NCBI GenBank assembly: GCA_035513275.1
Contig: DATKCJ010000219.1
Span: 1 to 22,137, forward strand
Direction of reading: 5' to 3'
DNA length: 22,137 nt
DNA from: DATKCJ01 sp035513275
GTDB lineage: Bacteria > Verrucomicrobiota > Verrucomicrobiia > Opitutales > Opitutaceae
Of this stretch, positions 1 to 7,695 are shown in pieces (the stretch's first letter is position 1; each line of letters starts with the position of its first letter). Below the pieces are notes generated by a model. That model was not told where the DNA came from. It saw nothing but the letters and a program-made list of their open reading frames with translations, and did not search any database. Both the position numbers and the translations under genes were made by a program.

Positions 1-1
1 G

Positions 2-2914
2 CTTTCGATGCTGCTGCGCGGCGATCTCGACTGGATCGTGATGCGCTGCCTCGAGAAGGACCGCAACCGACGCTACGAGACCGCCAACGGACTCGCGCGC
101 GACATCGAGCGCCACCTCGTAAACGAGCCTGTTTTCGCACGCCCGCCGGACGGCTATTATCGCCTCAGAAAATTCATCCGGCGCCACAAGGCCGGTTTCG
201 CGGCCGTGCTGGCCGTGCTCGTGTCGCTTGTCGCCGGTCTGGTTGTCTCGTCCATCCTGCTCGTGCGCGAGCAGGCGGCGAGTGCGCGCGCGATCAATGC
301 CGAGCAGGCGGAGAGCCGGTTGCGTCAGCAGGCGGAGACCGGTCGGGAACTCGAGACGAAGCGCGCGAGCCTCACCGCGATCGACCTCGCCGAGAAGTTG
401 CTTGAACAGGGCAACGCTTCCGACGCGGTCGCCTACCTTGTGCATGCGGCGCAAAAGGATCCGACCAACACGATGCTGGCTCCCCGTCTGGCCTCCGTGC
501 TCGCTTCGAGGAACTTCGCGATTCCGTTGAGCCGGCCCTTCCAAACCGGGGCACGCACGGTCGCGATGCGCTATTCGGCCGACGGCGCGACGCTGCTCGT
601 CGCGACCGGCGATGGCATTTTGCGCGAGATCGACTCAGCGACCGGAGTCCTGCACCGGCAGACGGATCTCGGAAAGCCGGTACGCCCCGAGGGCATCGTG
701 TTTGCGCAGGACAACGATCGCGTGTTCGCCGTGCGGTTCGCAGACGACACGATCGCGCTCTATGAAGTGGGCTCCAACCGGCCGAAATGGCCGGCGATTC
801 AACTGGATCCTAAGGTCGTGTCGGCGGCCGGCGGGTGGCGAATGGGCGCCGCGATCCAAATAAGCCGGGATGGCCGCTGGATCTCTGCCCGTGGTCTGCG
901 AGCTTTCTGGCTTTGGGACGCCTCGAACGGCGAGAACCGGATGCACCTGTCGTTTGCCCAATTCGCAACCGGCCCGGAATTTTCACCCGACAGCACCCGG
1001 TTCGTGATCGCCACCCAGGACGCCGTGCAGACGTGGTCGCTTCCAGAGTGCGCACCGTTGCTCGAACCGATGCGGGTGGACAGGCAACCGAACAATTCCG
1101 GACGACGCCTGATCCCGAGTTTCTCGCCCGACGGGAAGCGCCTGGCTGTGTGTGATCCGTGGGAAGGCACCGAGGTGTTCGATACCGCGACCGGTGCGAG
1201 GCTGCTCGACACGCAAGCAGGCGTGTCGAGCATGGCTCTCTCGACGGGTTATCTGCCGGACGGCAGGTTCTTCACATCGGGCCGGCAGGGTTCGTTGTTA
1301 TGGAATCTTGAGACGGGCGAATCCATGAAGATACCGGCGGCGATGAGCGTGGCCGATCGGATCGTTTCGAGCGCCGACGGACGACTCCTGCTGACGACTT
1401 CGGATGATGGTCTAGTCCGGGTCTGGGACACCGCCACGGGAGCATTGGCAGTCGAGCCGGCGCTGCATCAATCCGATCAATTCTGCGTCACCCTCTCACC
1501 GGACGGCACGCAGCTCGCGCTCGGCACGAGCCTCGGCGCGATTCACCGGCTGCGCATCCACAGTGCGGCTGCGCGGCCCCTCATCCTGCCAAGGTCTCCA
1601 AGGGCTCTGGCGGCCCGGTTCGAGGGCAACGCACCGACGCACATCCGCTGGCTCGCGGAAACCGGAATCAGTGAATTCGATGTCGTCTCCGGCAGGGAAC
1701 TCGCCGCGGAGCCCGGCGCCGGCGGCCCCCAGGCGGACGCCGCTTCAGCAGATCTGGACCTTCGATTGGTCGGCTCGCAGAACCTGACATTCAACATTCG
1801 CGACGATCTGAAGTTTGTGGCCGTCCGGCGCGGCAGGAGCGAGCGAGAGGTGTGGGAGCTCGATGGCTTGAGATTCGTCCGGCGCACCGCGCTGAAGGAC
1901 ACCGGCCAAAGCGACCGCGGAGTCAGGTTTATCTTCAGCCCGGCAGGCGATCTCGTCGCTCAAGTGGTGGAGCGCACCATCTGTGTCTGGAACCTGCAAA
2001 CCGGCGAGCTTGCCGGGCCGCCATGCGGCTACCGCGGTCTCTCATTGTGCGCCTATCCAGGATTTGCATTCAGCAAGGACGGGAAACGGATCGCGGGCGG
2101 TATCGAGAATGGGGAGATCGTGGTGTGGGAGGTCGCCACAGGGCAGCCATCGTGCGTCATGGCAACCGGCTCGGGGGCTGCGAGCGAGATGGTCTGTTTC
2201 AGTCCGGACGGCACGCGTTTGTTGAACGTGAACTGGTGGCATGAAGCACGCCTGTGGGATTCTGCAAACGGGAAGCCGTTGAGCGCCATCTTGCACAGTG
2301 CCGATGCGAGGTGGGGCGATTTCTCGCCGGACGGCCGGTTGTTCGCCACGTGGGGGCCGCGCTCCATCAGCTTTTGGGATGCCCGCACGGCCGAGCCGGC
2401 AGCCAAGTCGATTCCGTCCGGTGCAGATGAGCTGCAATTCACCGCGGACGGACGGCAGGTCGTCGCGGCGCAGGAAGCGGAAATGGTGCGCGTGTTTGAT
2501 GTCGAAACGGGCCAGCTGATAATGGAGCCGGTGCGGGCCAATGTGGAACGGAGGGCCGTGTTCAGTGCCGACGCACGATTCGTGCTCACAGAACCATGGT
2601 ACGGCTCGTTTCTCATCCACTCGGTGCCGCCGCTCGACGCCGCGATCGTGCCTCAGTGGCTGCTGGACCTCGCATCGGCGTGCACTGCACGCGTGATCGA
2701 TGACAACGAGCGGTGCGTGGATGCGCCAAACGCTGTCGAAAAGATCGACAACGTGCGCCGCGAACTCGCATCGCTTCCGGATGATGCACCCTTCGTCGAG
2801 TGGGGTCGCTGGATTCTCGACGCCTCTCCCACACGATCAATCGCACCAGGTTTCACCATCACGCCATCGGAGGCGAAGGAGCTCGAAGGACGCTTCCAAT
2901 CTTCCTCGCAATGA
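2..2914 (+). CDS. Membrane Ser/Thr protein kinase with WD40-like C-terminal half (5' end outside window)
   Basis: The reading frame is open to the left window edge, so this is the 3' part of a larger gene. The first ~38 visible residues are the end of a PknB-like kinase C-lobe: LRGDLDWIVMRCLEKDR followed by RRYETANGLARDIERHL is typical of bacterial Ser/Thr kinases. The catalytic loop and ATP site lie outside the window. A single transmembrane helix follows (about residues 63-86 from the ATG at position 8), then an Ala/Glu/Arg-rich helical linker. From about residue 170 to 900 there are many degenerate WD40-like blades (repeated 'FSPDGxRL' and 'VWDxATG' strings), probably forming one or two beta-propellers. 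The expected topology is a cytoplasmic kinase with an exported propeller that senses or docks a partner. The stop overlaps the start of the sigma factor gene as ATGA, which suggests co-translation and a functional link. The kinase assignment rests on a short fragment plus the overall architecture, but that architecture is distinctive. Confidence 0.85.
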   Translation, partial: LSMLLRGDLDWIVMRCLEKDRNRRYETANGLARDIERHLVNEPVFARPPDGYYRLRKFIRRHKAGFAAVLAVLVSLVAGLVVSSILLVREQAASARAINAEQAESRLRQQAETGRELETKRASLTAIDLAEKLLEQGNASDAVAYLVHAAQKDPTNTMLAPRLASVLASRNFAIPLSRPFQTGARTVAMRYSADGATLLVATGDGILREIDSATGVLHRQTDLGKPVRPEGIVFAQDNDRVFAVRFADDTIALYEVGSNRPKWPAIQLDPKVVSAAGGWRMGAAIQISRDGRWISARGLRAFWLWDASNGENRMHLSFAQFATGPEFSPDSTRFVIATQDAVQTWSLPECAPLLEPMRVDRQPNNSGRRLIPSFSPDGKRLAVCDPWEGTEVFDTATGARLLDTQAGVSSMALSTGYLPDGRFFTSGRQGSLLWNLETGESMKIPAAMSVADRIVSSADGRLLLTTSDDGLVRVWDTATGALAVEPALHQSDQFCVTLSPDGTQLALGTSLGAIHRLRIHSAAARPLILPRSPRALAARFEGNAPTHIRWLAETGISEFDVVSGRELAAEPGAGGPQADAASADLDLRLVGSQNLTFNIRDDLKFVAVRRGRSEREVWELDGLRFVRRTALKDTGQSDRGVRFIFSPAGDLVAQVVERTICVWNLQTGELAGPPCGYRGLSLCAYPGFAFSKDGKRIAGGIENGEIVVWEVATGQPSCVMATGSGAASEMVCFSPDGTRLLNVNWWHEARLWDSANGKPLSAILHSADARWGDFSPDGRLFATWGPRSISFWDARTAEPAAKSIPSGADELQFTADGRQVVAAQEAEMVRVFDVETGQLIMEPVRANVERRAVFSADARFVLTEPWYGSFLIHSVPPLDAAIVPQWLLDLASACTARVIDDNERCVDAPNAVEKIDNVRRELASLPDDAPFVEWGRWILDASPTRSIAPGFTITPSEAKELEGRFQSSSQ

Positions 2915-3666
2915 GCGAGGGCCAACCACTCAGGGCCCCCGGCGGCGGCGCGTTTCCGACGACGCATTGGTCGCTCATCGTTCACGCGGGCGCCGCCTCG
3001 GAATCGCAGGCGCATGCGGCGCTCGAAACGCTCTGCCGCCAATACTGGTATCCACTCTACGCGTTTGTTCGCAGGACGGGACGCGCGCACCACGAAGCGG
3101 AGGACTGCACGCAGGATTTCCTCGCGCGGCTCCTCTCCACCGACGGCTTCTCCCGCGCGCACCCGGAGCGCGGACGGTTCCGCGCCTTCCTGCTCTCGAG
3201 TCTGCGGAATTTCCTGACGAACGATTGGCATCGCAGCCACGCCGCCAAACGCGGGGGCGGGACGGCGGTCGTTTCGCTCGATCTCGAGAGGGCCGAAGAT
3301 CGCTTCGAACACGAACCCAAGGACTCAGGGCTGACTCCCGAGCAAGCCTACGACCGCAGTTGGGCGCTCGGCCTTGTCGATTCCGCCTTGGCCTCGCTGC
3401 GCGCCGAATACCGCGAAAGCGGCCGCGACGCGCACTTCGCCGCGCTTGTGCCGTTTGTTTGGGAGGGTCCGGTGGACGAGCCAGCCTCGGAGTCCGATGC
3501 GCGCAGCGGAATGACCGCGCACGCATTCACCGTGGCGCTACACCGACTGCGTCGCCGCTTGGGCGTGCGCCTTCGCACGATCGTGGCAGAAACGGTGGCA
3601 GACCCCAAGGATGTCGACTCCGAGTTGCGACACCTGATCGCGGCGCTGCGCGGCGGAGTCGGCTGA
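2911..3666 (+). CDS. ECF-type RNA polymerase sigma factor
   Basis: A 251-residue protein of the sigma-70 family. Its N-terminus (FPTTHWSLIVHAG, residues 15-27) is characteristic of ECF-like sigma factors common in Planctomycetes and Verrucomicrobia. Region 2 spans about residues 37-110 (YWYPLYAFVRR, then EAEDCTQDFLARLL, then RGRFRAFLLSSLRNFLTNDW). A long linker follows, and a region-4-like helix-turn-helix lies around residues 200-225 (AHAFTVALHRLRRRLGVRL). The tail VADPKDVDSELRHLIAAL is also typical of this family. An in-frame start 111 nt upstream exists, but the ATG at 2911 is chosen because family members begin just before the TTHWSL block and it forms an ATGA overlap with the kinase gene. 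No anti-sigma factor is visible. By analogy with kinase-linked ECF sigma factors, the upstream kinase may control it by phosphorylation; that is inference. Confidence 0.88.
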   Translation: MSEGQPLRAPGGGAFPTTHWSLIVHAGAASESQAHAALETLCRQYWYPLYAFVRRTGRAHHEAEDCTQDFLARLLSTDGFSRAHPERGRFRAFLLSSLRNFLTNDWHRSHAAKRGGGTAVVSLDLERAEDRFEHEPKDSGLTPEQAYDRSWALGLVDSALASLRAEYRESGRDAHFAALVPFVWEGPVDEPASESDARSGMTAHAFTVALHRLRRRLGVRLRTIVAETVADPKDVDSELRHLIAALRGGVG

Positions 3667-3855
3667 GTCGTCGCGCCGAAAATCGGTCAGGGCACCCGCA
3701 CCCTCGCACGGGCTGGGTTAGCCGGGTCGCAGGAATTCCGGGGACCCCTGTGATTTCCCGGCGAGAAGGCTGTAGCACGCATTGGCGGAACCGTTTGCCG
3801 GCGGCTACTCCTGCCACGCCACCTACAAGCCGGAAGACAAGAAACATCCCGAATC

Positions 3856-5115
3856 ATGAATCGCCCTACCTATGTCTCGACCTTGCTGCGCCCGATGGCG
3901 GTCGCAGCATTTTTGTGCGGCATCGCTCCGTGCGTTGCTCTCGCCGACGCGGTTACCGACTGGAACGCCGCTCTTGAAAGCTCCCTTGCCTTCCCTTCCG
4001 AGCGCGGCCCCGCCGCGCCGGCACGCACGTATGCAATCCTCCACGCGGCAATGTTCGACGCAGTCAACGGAATCGCCCGCAAATACGAGCCGCTGCACGT
4101 GACCGACGCCGCTCCTCCCGGCGCGCGCGCGGAAGCAGCCGCGATCCAAGCGGCTTACTCCGTGCTCTCCTCGTTACGGCCCGGTTCACAGGCAATCTGG
4201 GATGCGCAGCTTGCGGCCTCGCTCGCCGCTCTTCCCGGAAGTGAGGGCAACAGCACCTCGATTGCGCGCGGCCGCGAATGGGGCATGGCTGTTGCCAGCG
4301 CCATCCTCGCATGGCGGACCGGTGACATCGGCACCGTTCCTGGGACGGTCCCCGGGCCCACCACGATCGGTTGGTGGCTGTTCACGCCGGAGGCCCGGCC
4401 GTTTGCCGGGCGCCCCAACCTCGTGACGGTCCCGTTCCTCGTGGCCGATCCAACGGCCTTCGATCCGGGCCCGCCCTACGGCCTCGCAAATCGCACAGAC
4501 GTTCTGGCAAGCGCCGCCTATGCAGCCGACTTGAACGAGGTCTTCGCCCGCGGCGGCACCACGAGCGCCGTGCGCACACCGCAGGACGAGTTCATGGCAC
4601 TGTTCATCAACGCATGCGATCAGGCCACGCTCAACCGGATGCTCCGCGAAAATCTTTCGCCCGGCTCGCAACTCGTCGAGAATGCGCGCCTGTTCGCGCT
4701 CTTCAACGTCGCATTCTTTGACACTGCTATCGTCCTGTTCAAGTCGAAGTATGTCCACCAGTTCTGGCGTCCCTACCAGGCAATCGGCTACGCGGGACTC
4801 GCCATCAATCCCACCTTCCAGTGGTCGCTGCGCCCGACTCCTCCGCACCCGGAATATCCGTCGGCACACGTTACTTTGTTCACCGCCTTGGTGCAGGTCG
4901 CCGCGCGGATCATCGGCGAACGGCCAGTCGCTCTATACGCACCTGGATATGCCGATCCGGTGGGGTTTCCGAGCATGGCTGCGGTCGCAGATGCCAATGT
5001 CCAGGCGCGGGTCGACATCGGCTTCCACTTCCGTGAGACCGGCGAAGTGAGCCAGGTGGTTGGCCGCGCGATCGCCGACTATCTCGTCGAAGAGTGCCTG
5101 ACACCCGCGCATTGA
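3856..5115 (+). CDS. Exported vanadium-dependent haloperoxidase / PAP2-superfamily protein
   Basis: A 419-residue protein with a Sec signal peptide (hydrophobic residues about 14-29, likely cleavage after ALA at residue 30). The C-terminal half carries the vanadate/phosphate-binding pattern of vanadium haloperoxidases and related acid phosphatases: K298-x6-R305-P, then P335-S336-A337-H338, then R385-xxx-G-x-H391. The surrounding text (FWRPYQAI, HPEYPSAHVT, GFHFRETGE) is typical of bacterial vanadium-dependent haloperoxidase-like proteins. In true haloperoxidases these residues bind vanadate and oxidise halides with H2O2. The same fold also supports phosphatases, so the substrate is uncertain. 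The usual SGH triplet is SAH here. The gene stands alone: 189 nt separate it from the sigma factor gene, and a shared hairpin follows it. The Shine-Dalgarno is weak (GAAGACAAGAAAC region). Confidence 0.85.
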   Translation: MNRPTYVSTLLRPMAVAAFLCGIAPCVALADAVTDWNAALESSLAFPSERGPAAPARTYAILHAAMFDAVNGIARKYEPLHVTDAAPPGARAEAAAIQAAYSVLSSLRPGSQAIWDAQLAASLAALPGSEGNSTSIARGREWGMAVASAILAWRTGDIGTVPGTVPGPTTIGWWLFTPEARPFAGRPNLVTVPFLVADPTAFDPGPPYGLANRTDVLASAAYAADLNEVFARGGTTSAVRTPQDEFMALFINACDQATLNRMLRENLSPGSQLVENARLFALFNVAFFDTAIVLFKSKYVHQFWRPYQAIGYAGLAINPTFQWSLRPTPPHPEYPSAHVTLFTALVQVAARIIGERPVALYAPGYADPVGFPSMAAVADANVQARVDIGFHFRETGEVSQVVGRAIADYLVEECLTPAH

Positions 5116-5165
5116 ATCCTGGCTACCCGGGAAACTTGATCCTCGAACAAAACGGCTTGCCGGAT

Positions 5166-5196
5166 AACGGCGGGGTGCTTCGAGCGCCCCGCCGTT
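5166..5196. terminator. Bidirectional hairpin terminator between convergent genes
   Basis: A 13-bp stem (AACGGCGGGGTGC, loop TTCGA, GCGCCCCGCCGTT) with one G-T wobble lies between the stop codons of the haloperoxidase-like gene (plus) and the cupin gene (minus). Uridine tracts are short on both sides: CTTC after the stem on plus, and ATCC with a TTTT further out on minus. Its position and strength make termination its most likely role. Confidence 0.75.
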
Positions 5197-5201
5197 CTTC
5201 G

Positions 5202-5525
5202 TCACTGGTAGTCCGTCCGCGCAGGCGCGAAGACGTCGATGAGTTTGCAGACCTCAAGGGTGCGGGGCACGCCGTGCGGCACGCCGCCGGGGATCACGAC
5301 CGTGTCACCGGGGCCGATTTCGCGAGTCTCGTCGCCGAGCGTGAACTCCAGTCTCCCCGAAAGCACGAGCGTCATCTGGTCGTGCGGGTGCGAGTGCATC
5401 GTCACCGTGACACCGGCATCGAGGGTGACCTCTCCCGCGGTCATCTGCGGCGAGTGGAAGTATCGGCCCTTGATTCCTGGGAATGGCTCGCGATGGGCGA
5501 TGTCGGAATAGCGTATGAATGGCAT
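5202..5525 (-). CDS. Small single-domain cupin protein
   Basis: A 107-residue protein that is one conserved beta-barrel cupin. Motif 1 is H44-S-H46-P-H48-D-Q50 followed by LVLSGRLEF. Motif 2 is GDTVVIPGGVPHGV with H84. H44, H46, Q50 and H84 form the usual metal site, with Gln in place of the classical Glu, as in many cupin_2 proteins. The fold covers isomerases, dioxygenases and sensor-type proteins, so the reaction cannot be named. A good Shine-Dalgarno (GAGGAG, about 11 nt before the ATG) supports this start. The gene lies 77 nt downstream of the histidine kinase gene on the same strand and could be its operon partner, though its own RBS and the gap allow separate transcription. Confidence 0.88.
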   Translation of the reverse strand: MPFIRYSDIAHREPFPGIKGRYFHSPQMTAGEVTLDAGVTVTMHSHPHDQMTLVLSGRLEFTLGDETREIGPGDTVVIPGGVPHGVPRTLEVCKLIDVFAPARTDYQ

Positions 5526-5602
5526 GTGTCTGGGTTCTCCTCAGGAACCGTGGAGTCGCGAGGACGGGGGTGCAATCCACCGTCGCAATCGATCGCAGAA
5601 CT

Positions 5603-6703
5603 TCAGCGGACTGCCCGCTGAAACGCTGCAGGCGCTTCGCTCGCGGTGTCGGTGCGTGGTTCGCTGCGCACGGGAATGAGCAGTCTCACGGTCGTGCCTG
5701 TGCCGACTTTCGAACGCACATCCACAAAGCCGTCGTGCTGCCTCACGGCCCGCAGCACGGAGGGAAGGCCGAGCCCGGTACCGTGACGCTTTGTCGTGTA
5801 GAATGGCACGAAGGCACGCGCGAGGTCTCGATCGGGGATTCCGCAACCGTTGTCGGTCACCGAGAGTTCGACAAACCTCCCACTCACGGGTGTCGGGCAG
5901 ATGGGCGAGACCTGCTCGATCAACTCGACCGACTTGCTCGATATCTTGATGCGCGGCGAGTCTGACTTCGCGACGGCATCGCGCGCGTTGATGACTAGGT
6001 TGAGAAGCGCTTGCTCGATCATCCCGCGGTTCAACTGCGTCGCGGGCAGACCCTCCTCAAGTTCATAGGCCACGATGGTGCGCGCTCCGGCGGCCTGTTG
6101 TGAGATCGAGGAGAACTCCCTGACGACCACATTCAGGTCGCGAAGCGCATACAGATCCTTCGGCTTGCTGAGGAAATCGATGAGGTGGTGGGCGATCTCC
6201 TCGGCGCGAAAAGTCGCGAGTTGGATCGCATCAAGCGCGGACTTGGAGACCTTCGGTTCGTAGGATTCGAGTTTCGCCAGATCCGCCATGCCGCGGATCA
6301 CGGTAAGGGTGTTGTTGAAGTCGTGCGCCATGCTTGCCGCGAGCACACCGAAGGTCTCGAGGCGCTGCGAAGTCAGGAGCATCGTCTCGGCTTCCCGCAA
6401 CTCGCGCATCAGTTGCCGCTGCCTGACACGGGCGCGCCTCATCACGACGGCAAGAAGCACGACGCAGATCGCCAACACACCAAGTCCGGGAGCGACGGTG
6501 AGCATCCATGGAGCCAAGGTCGATGCCGCGCGCTCGTGGCCCTGGATCCACGCGGCAAACATGAGCCAGCCGGCTGCCATCCCGACGAATCCGAGGACAA
6601 ACCCGACCATCGTTCTGCGCGAGTCGGCACGGGTCGAGAGGCCTCGCGCCTCGCGAAGTGCCGCCGTCGAGACATCGACCGGGACTGGGAGCCGGTCAAC
6701 CAT
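5603..6703 (-). CDS. Membrane sensor histidine kinase
   Basis: The protein has 366 residues from the ATG at 6703. A TTG start at 6748 would add 15 residues, and neither start has a clear ribosome site. Two transmembrane helices (about residues 32-53 and 67-88) leave only a short loop between them, so no large external sensor domain is present. A coiled-coil linker leads to a HisKA-type H-box of the HDFNN class (AASMAHDFNN, phospho-acceptor His127). The catalytic domain is complete: N-box NLVINARDAV, G1 box DNGCGIP, F-box FVPFYTTK, G2 box GTGLGLPSV. HDFNN kinases resemble NtrB-like enzymes. The gene is divergent from the NarL/LuxR regulator at 7030, the classic arrangement of a cognate pair. 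A 7-bp hairpin (TCAGCGG, loop ACTGC, CCGCTGA at 5603-5621) includes its stop codon and may weakly terminate before the cupin gene. Confidence 0.92.
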   Translation of the reverse strand: MVDRLPVPVDVSTAALREARGLSTRADSRRTMVGFVLGFVGMAAGWLMFAAWIQGHERAASTLAPWMLTVAPGLGVLAICVVLLAVVMRRARVRQRQLMRELREAETMLLTSQRLETFGVLAASMAHDFNNTLTVIRGMADLAKLESYEPKVSKSALDAIQLATFRAEEIAHHLIDFLSKPKDLYALRDLNVVVREFSSISQQAAGARTIVAYELEEGLPATQLNRGMIEQALLNLVINARDAVAKSDSPRIKISSKSVELIEQVSPICPTPVSGRFVELSVTDNGCGIPDRDLARAFVPFYTTKRHGTGLGLPSVLRAVRQHDGFVDVRSKVGTGTTVRLLIPVRSEPRTDTASEAPAAFQRAVR

Positions 6704-6849
6704 CGTAGTGCGAGGCAGGCGACCGGCCGACGGAGAGCCGGAGGACAAGCCCTGCGATCTGTCGCGGGGCGCCTCCCGAATTGTGGTGGGGAATCATTGT
6801 TGTGGGGCTCAAGGATGTTTCACGGCTCCCGCACCAACGAGTGGGGTCT

Positions 6850-6867
6850 TTACCCAATTTTGGGTAA
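6850..6867. promoter_or_regulatory. 18-bp palindrome, candidate operator
   Basis: TTACCCAATTTTGGGTAA has two perfect 8-nt arms around a TT centre. It sits in the AT-rich core of the kinase/regulator intergenic region, about 147 nt from the kinase ATG and 163 nt from the regulator ATG. Short symmetric sites of this kind suit a dimeric NarL/LuxR-type regulator. Autoregulation by the adjacent response regulator is the simplest reading but is inferred. Confidence 0.5.
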
Positions 6868-6930
6868 CGTTATGCCGTATTTCTTCCCAAATGAGACTTC
6901 ACCGCACGCCGATGCGCATCATCCTAACTC

Positions 6931-6955
6931 AAGGCGGTCAAACTTGACCCGCCTT
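6931..6955. promoter_or_regulatory. 25-bp imperfect inverted repeat upstream of regulator gene
   Basis: The left arm AAGGCGGTCAA and the right arm TTGACCCGCCTT match as inverted copies with a single extra C in the right arm, around an AC centre. It ends 74 nt before the regulator ATG. It could be a second operator, or a leader-RNA hairpin if transcription starts upstream. No T-run follows, so it is unlikely to be a terminator for plus-strand transcripts. Confidence 0.4.
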
Positions 6956-7015
6956 CGGAGTCGACCGCCCCGCGTTCAAACCATGGCGCTCGAGCCGGGC
7001 ATAGTCGGCTCACAC

Positions 7016-7020
7016 AGGAC
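7016..7020 (+). promoter_or_regulatory. Ribosome binding site deciding the regulator start
   Basis: AGGAC lies 9 nt before the ATG at 7030, a normal spacing, but only 3 nt before an in-frame TTG at 7024. This favours the ATG. Confidence 0.55.
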
Positions 7021-7029
7021 AAGTTGCTC

Positions 7030-7695
7030 ATGAATGCCCCAACGTCGTCGCTTCGCCTCCTCGTCGTCGAGGACCAGCAGCTCTTCCTCGAGCTGATCGT
7101 GGGGCTGTGCGAGCGGGACTTTGGCTACAAAGTCGTGGCGACAGCGGGCACCGGGGCGGAGGCTGTGAAACTCGCCCGGACGACTGCGCACGATGTGCTC
7201 CTGCTCGACCTCAACCTGCCGGACATGGACGGAATCGATGTCGCCACACAGTTGATTGCCGACACCCGCGAGCACAAGATTCTGGCCCTGTCATCACAGA
7301 TCGACGACTACACGCTGCACAGGGTGATGGCCTCCGGCATCCAGGGATACGTCGACAAGAACTTGCAGTCGGCCGACGTGTTGAGATCGGCGATCGAGAT
7401 GGTTGCCTCGGGCAGCGTCTATTACACCCCGGTTGTCCAGGAGGTCCGGCGCGCGCTCGGTCGCGATCCGGTAGCCTTCCCGAAGGTGCTGTCAGAGCGC
7501 GAGCAGGAGTTGCTCTCGCTTCTAGGCAGGGGGCTCGATGACAACGAAGCCGCAGCAGCACTGGGCGTGCGCCCGCAGACGATCCACAGCCACCGGCGGA
7601 ACATCCTGCGCAAACTCAATCTGAGTGGGACGAAGCAGTTGGTTCGCTACGCCCTGGAGCACGGCTTTGTGCGCCAGCCGCCGCACCGGACCTGA
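7030..7695 (+). CDS. NarL/LuxR-family response regulator
   Basis: A 221-residue two-domain regulator. The receiver domain (about residues 8-125) has the acidic pair E14-D15, phospho-acceptor D60 in LLLDLNLPDMDG, Ser88/Ser89 at the switch position and K110 in GYVDKN. The LuxR-type DNA-binding domain (about residues 154-215) reads LSEREQELLSLLGRGLDDNEAAAALGV, then TIHSHRRNILRKLNLSGTKQLVRYALEHG, with the usual four-helix pattern. It should bind DNA as a dimer after phosphorylation. It is divergent from an orthodox histidine kinase and convergent with a hybrid kinase, so either could be its phosphodonor. Its last 26 codons plus stop overlap the 3' end of the hybrid kinase gene on the other strand. 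Confidence 0.95.
   Translation: MNAPTSSLRLLVVEDQQLFLELIVGLCERDFGYKVVATAGTGAEAVKLARTTAHDVLLLDLNLPDMDGIDVATQLIADTREHKILALSSQIDDYTLHRVMASGIQGYVDKNLQSADVLRSAIEMVASGSVYYTPVVQEVRRALGRDPVAFPKVLSEREQELLSLLGRGLDDNEAAAALGVRPQTIHSHRRNILRKLNLSGTKQLVRYALEHGFVRQPPHRT

Larger units (their letters stand above)
6704..7029. promoter_or_regulatory. Divergent intergenic region between kinase and response regulator
   Basis: This 326-nt gap has no convincing ORF. It should hold the promoters of the leftward kinase gene and the rightward regulator gene. It is visibly more AT-rich than the surrounding genes around 6845-6895. It contains two strong inverted repeats, listed separately. No confident -35/-10 pair could be assigned by eye. 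Confidence 0.6.

Noticed and set aside
6185..7033. A 282-residue plus-strand ORF covering the kinase 5' end and the divergent intergenic region.
   Set aside because: It is low in hydrophobic blocks, matches no family I know and runs antisense through clear kinase sequence and the promoter dyads.
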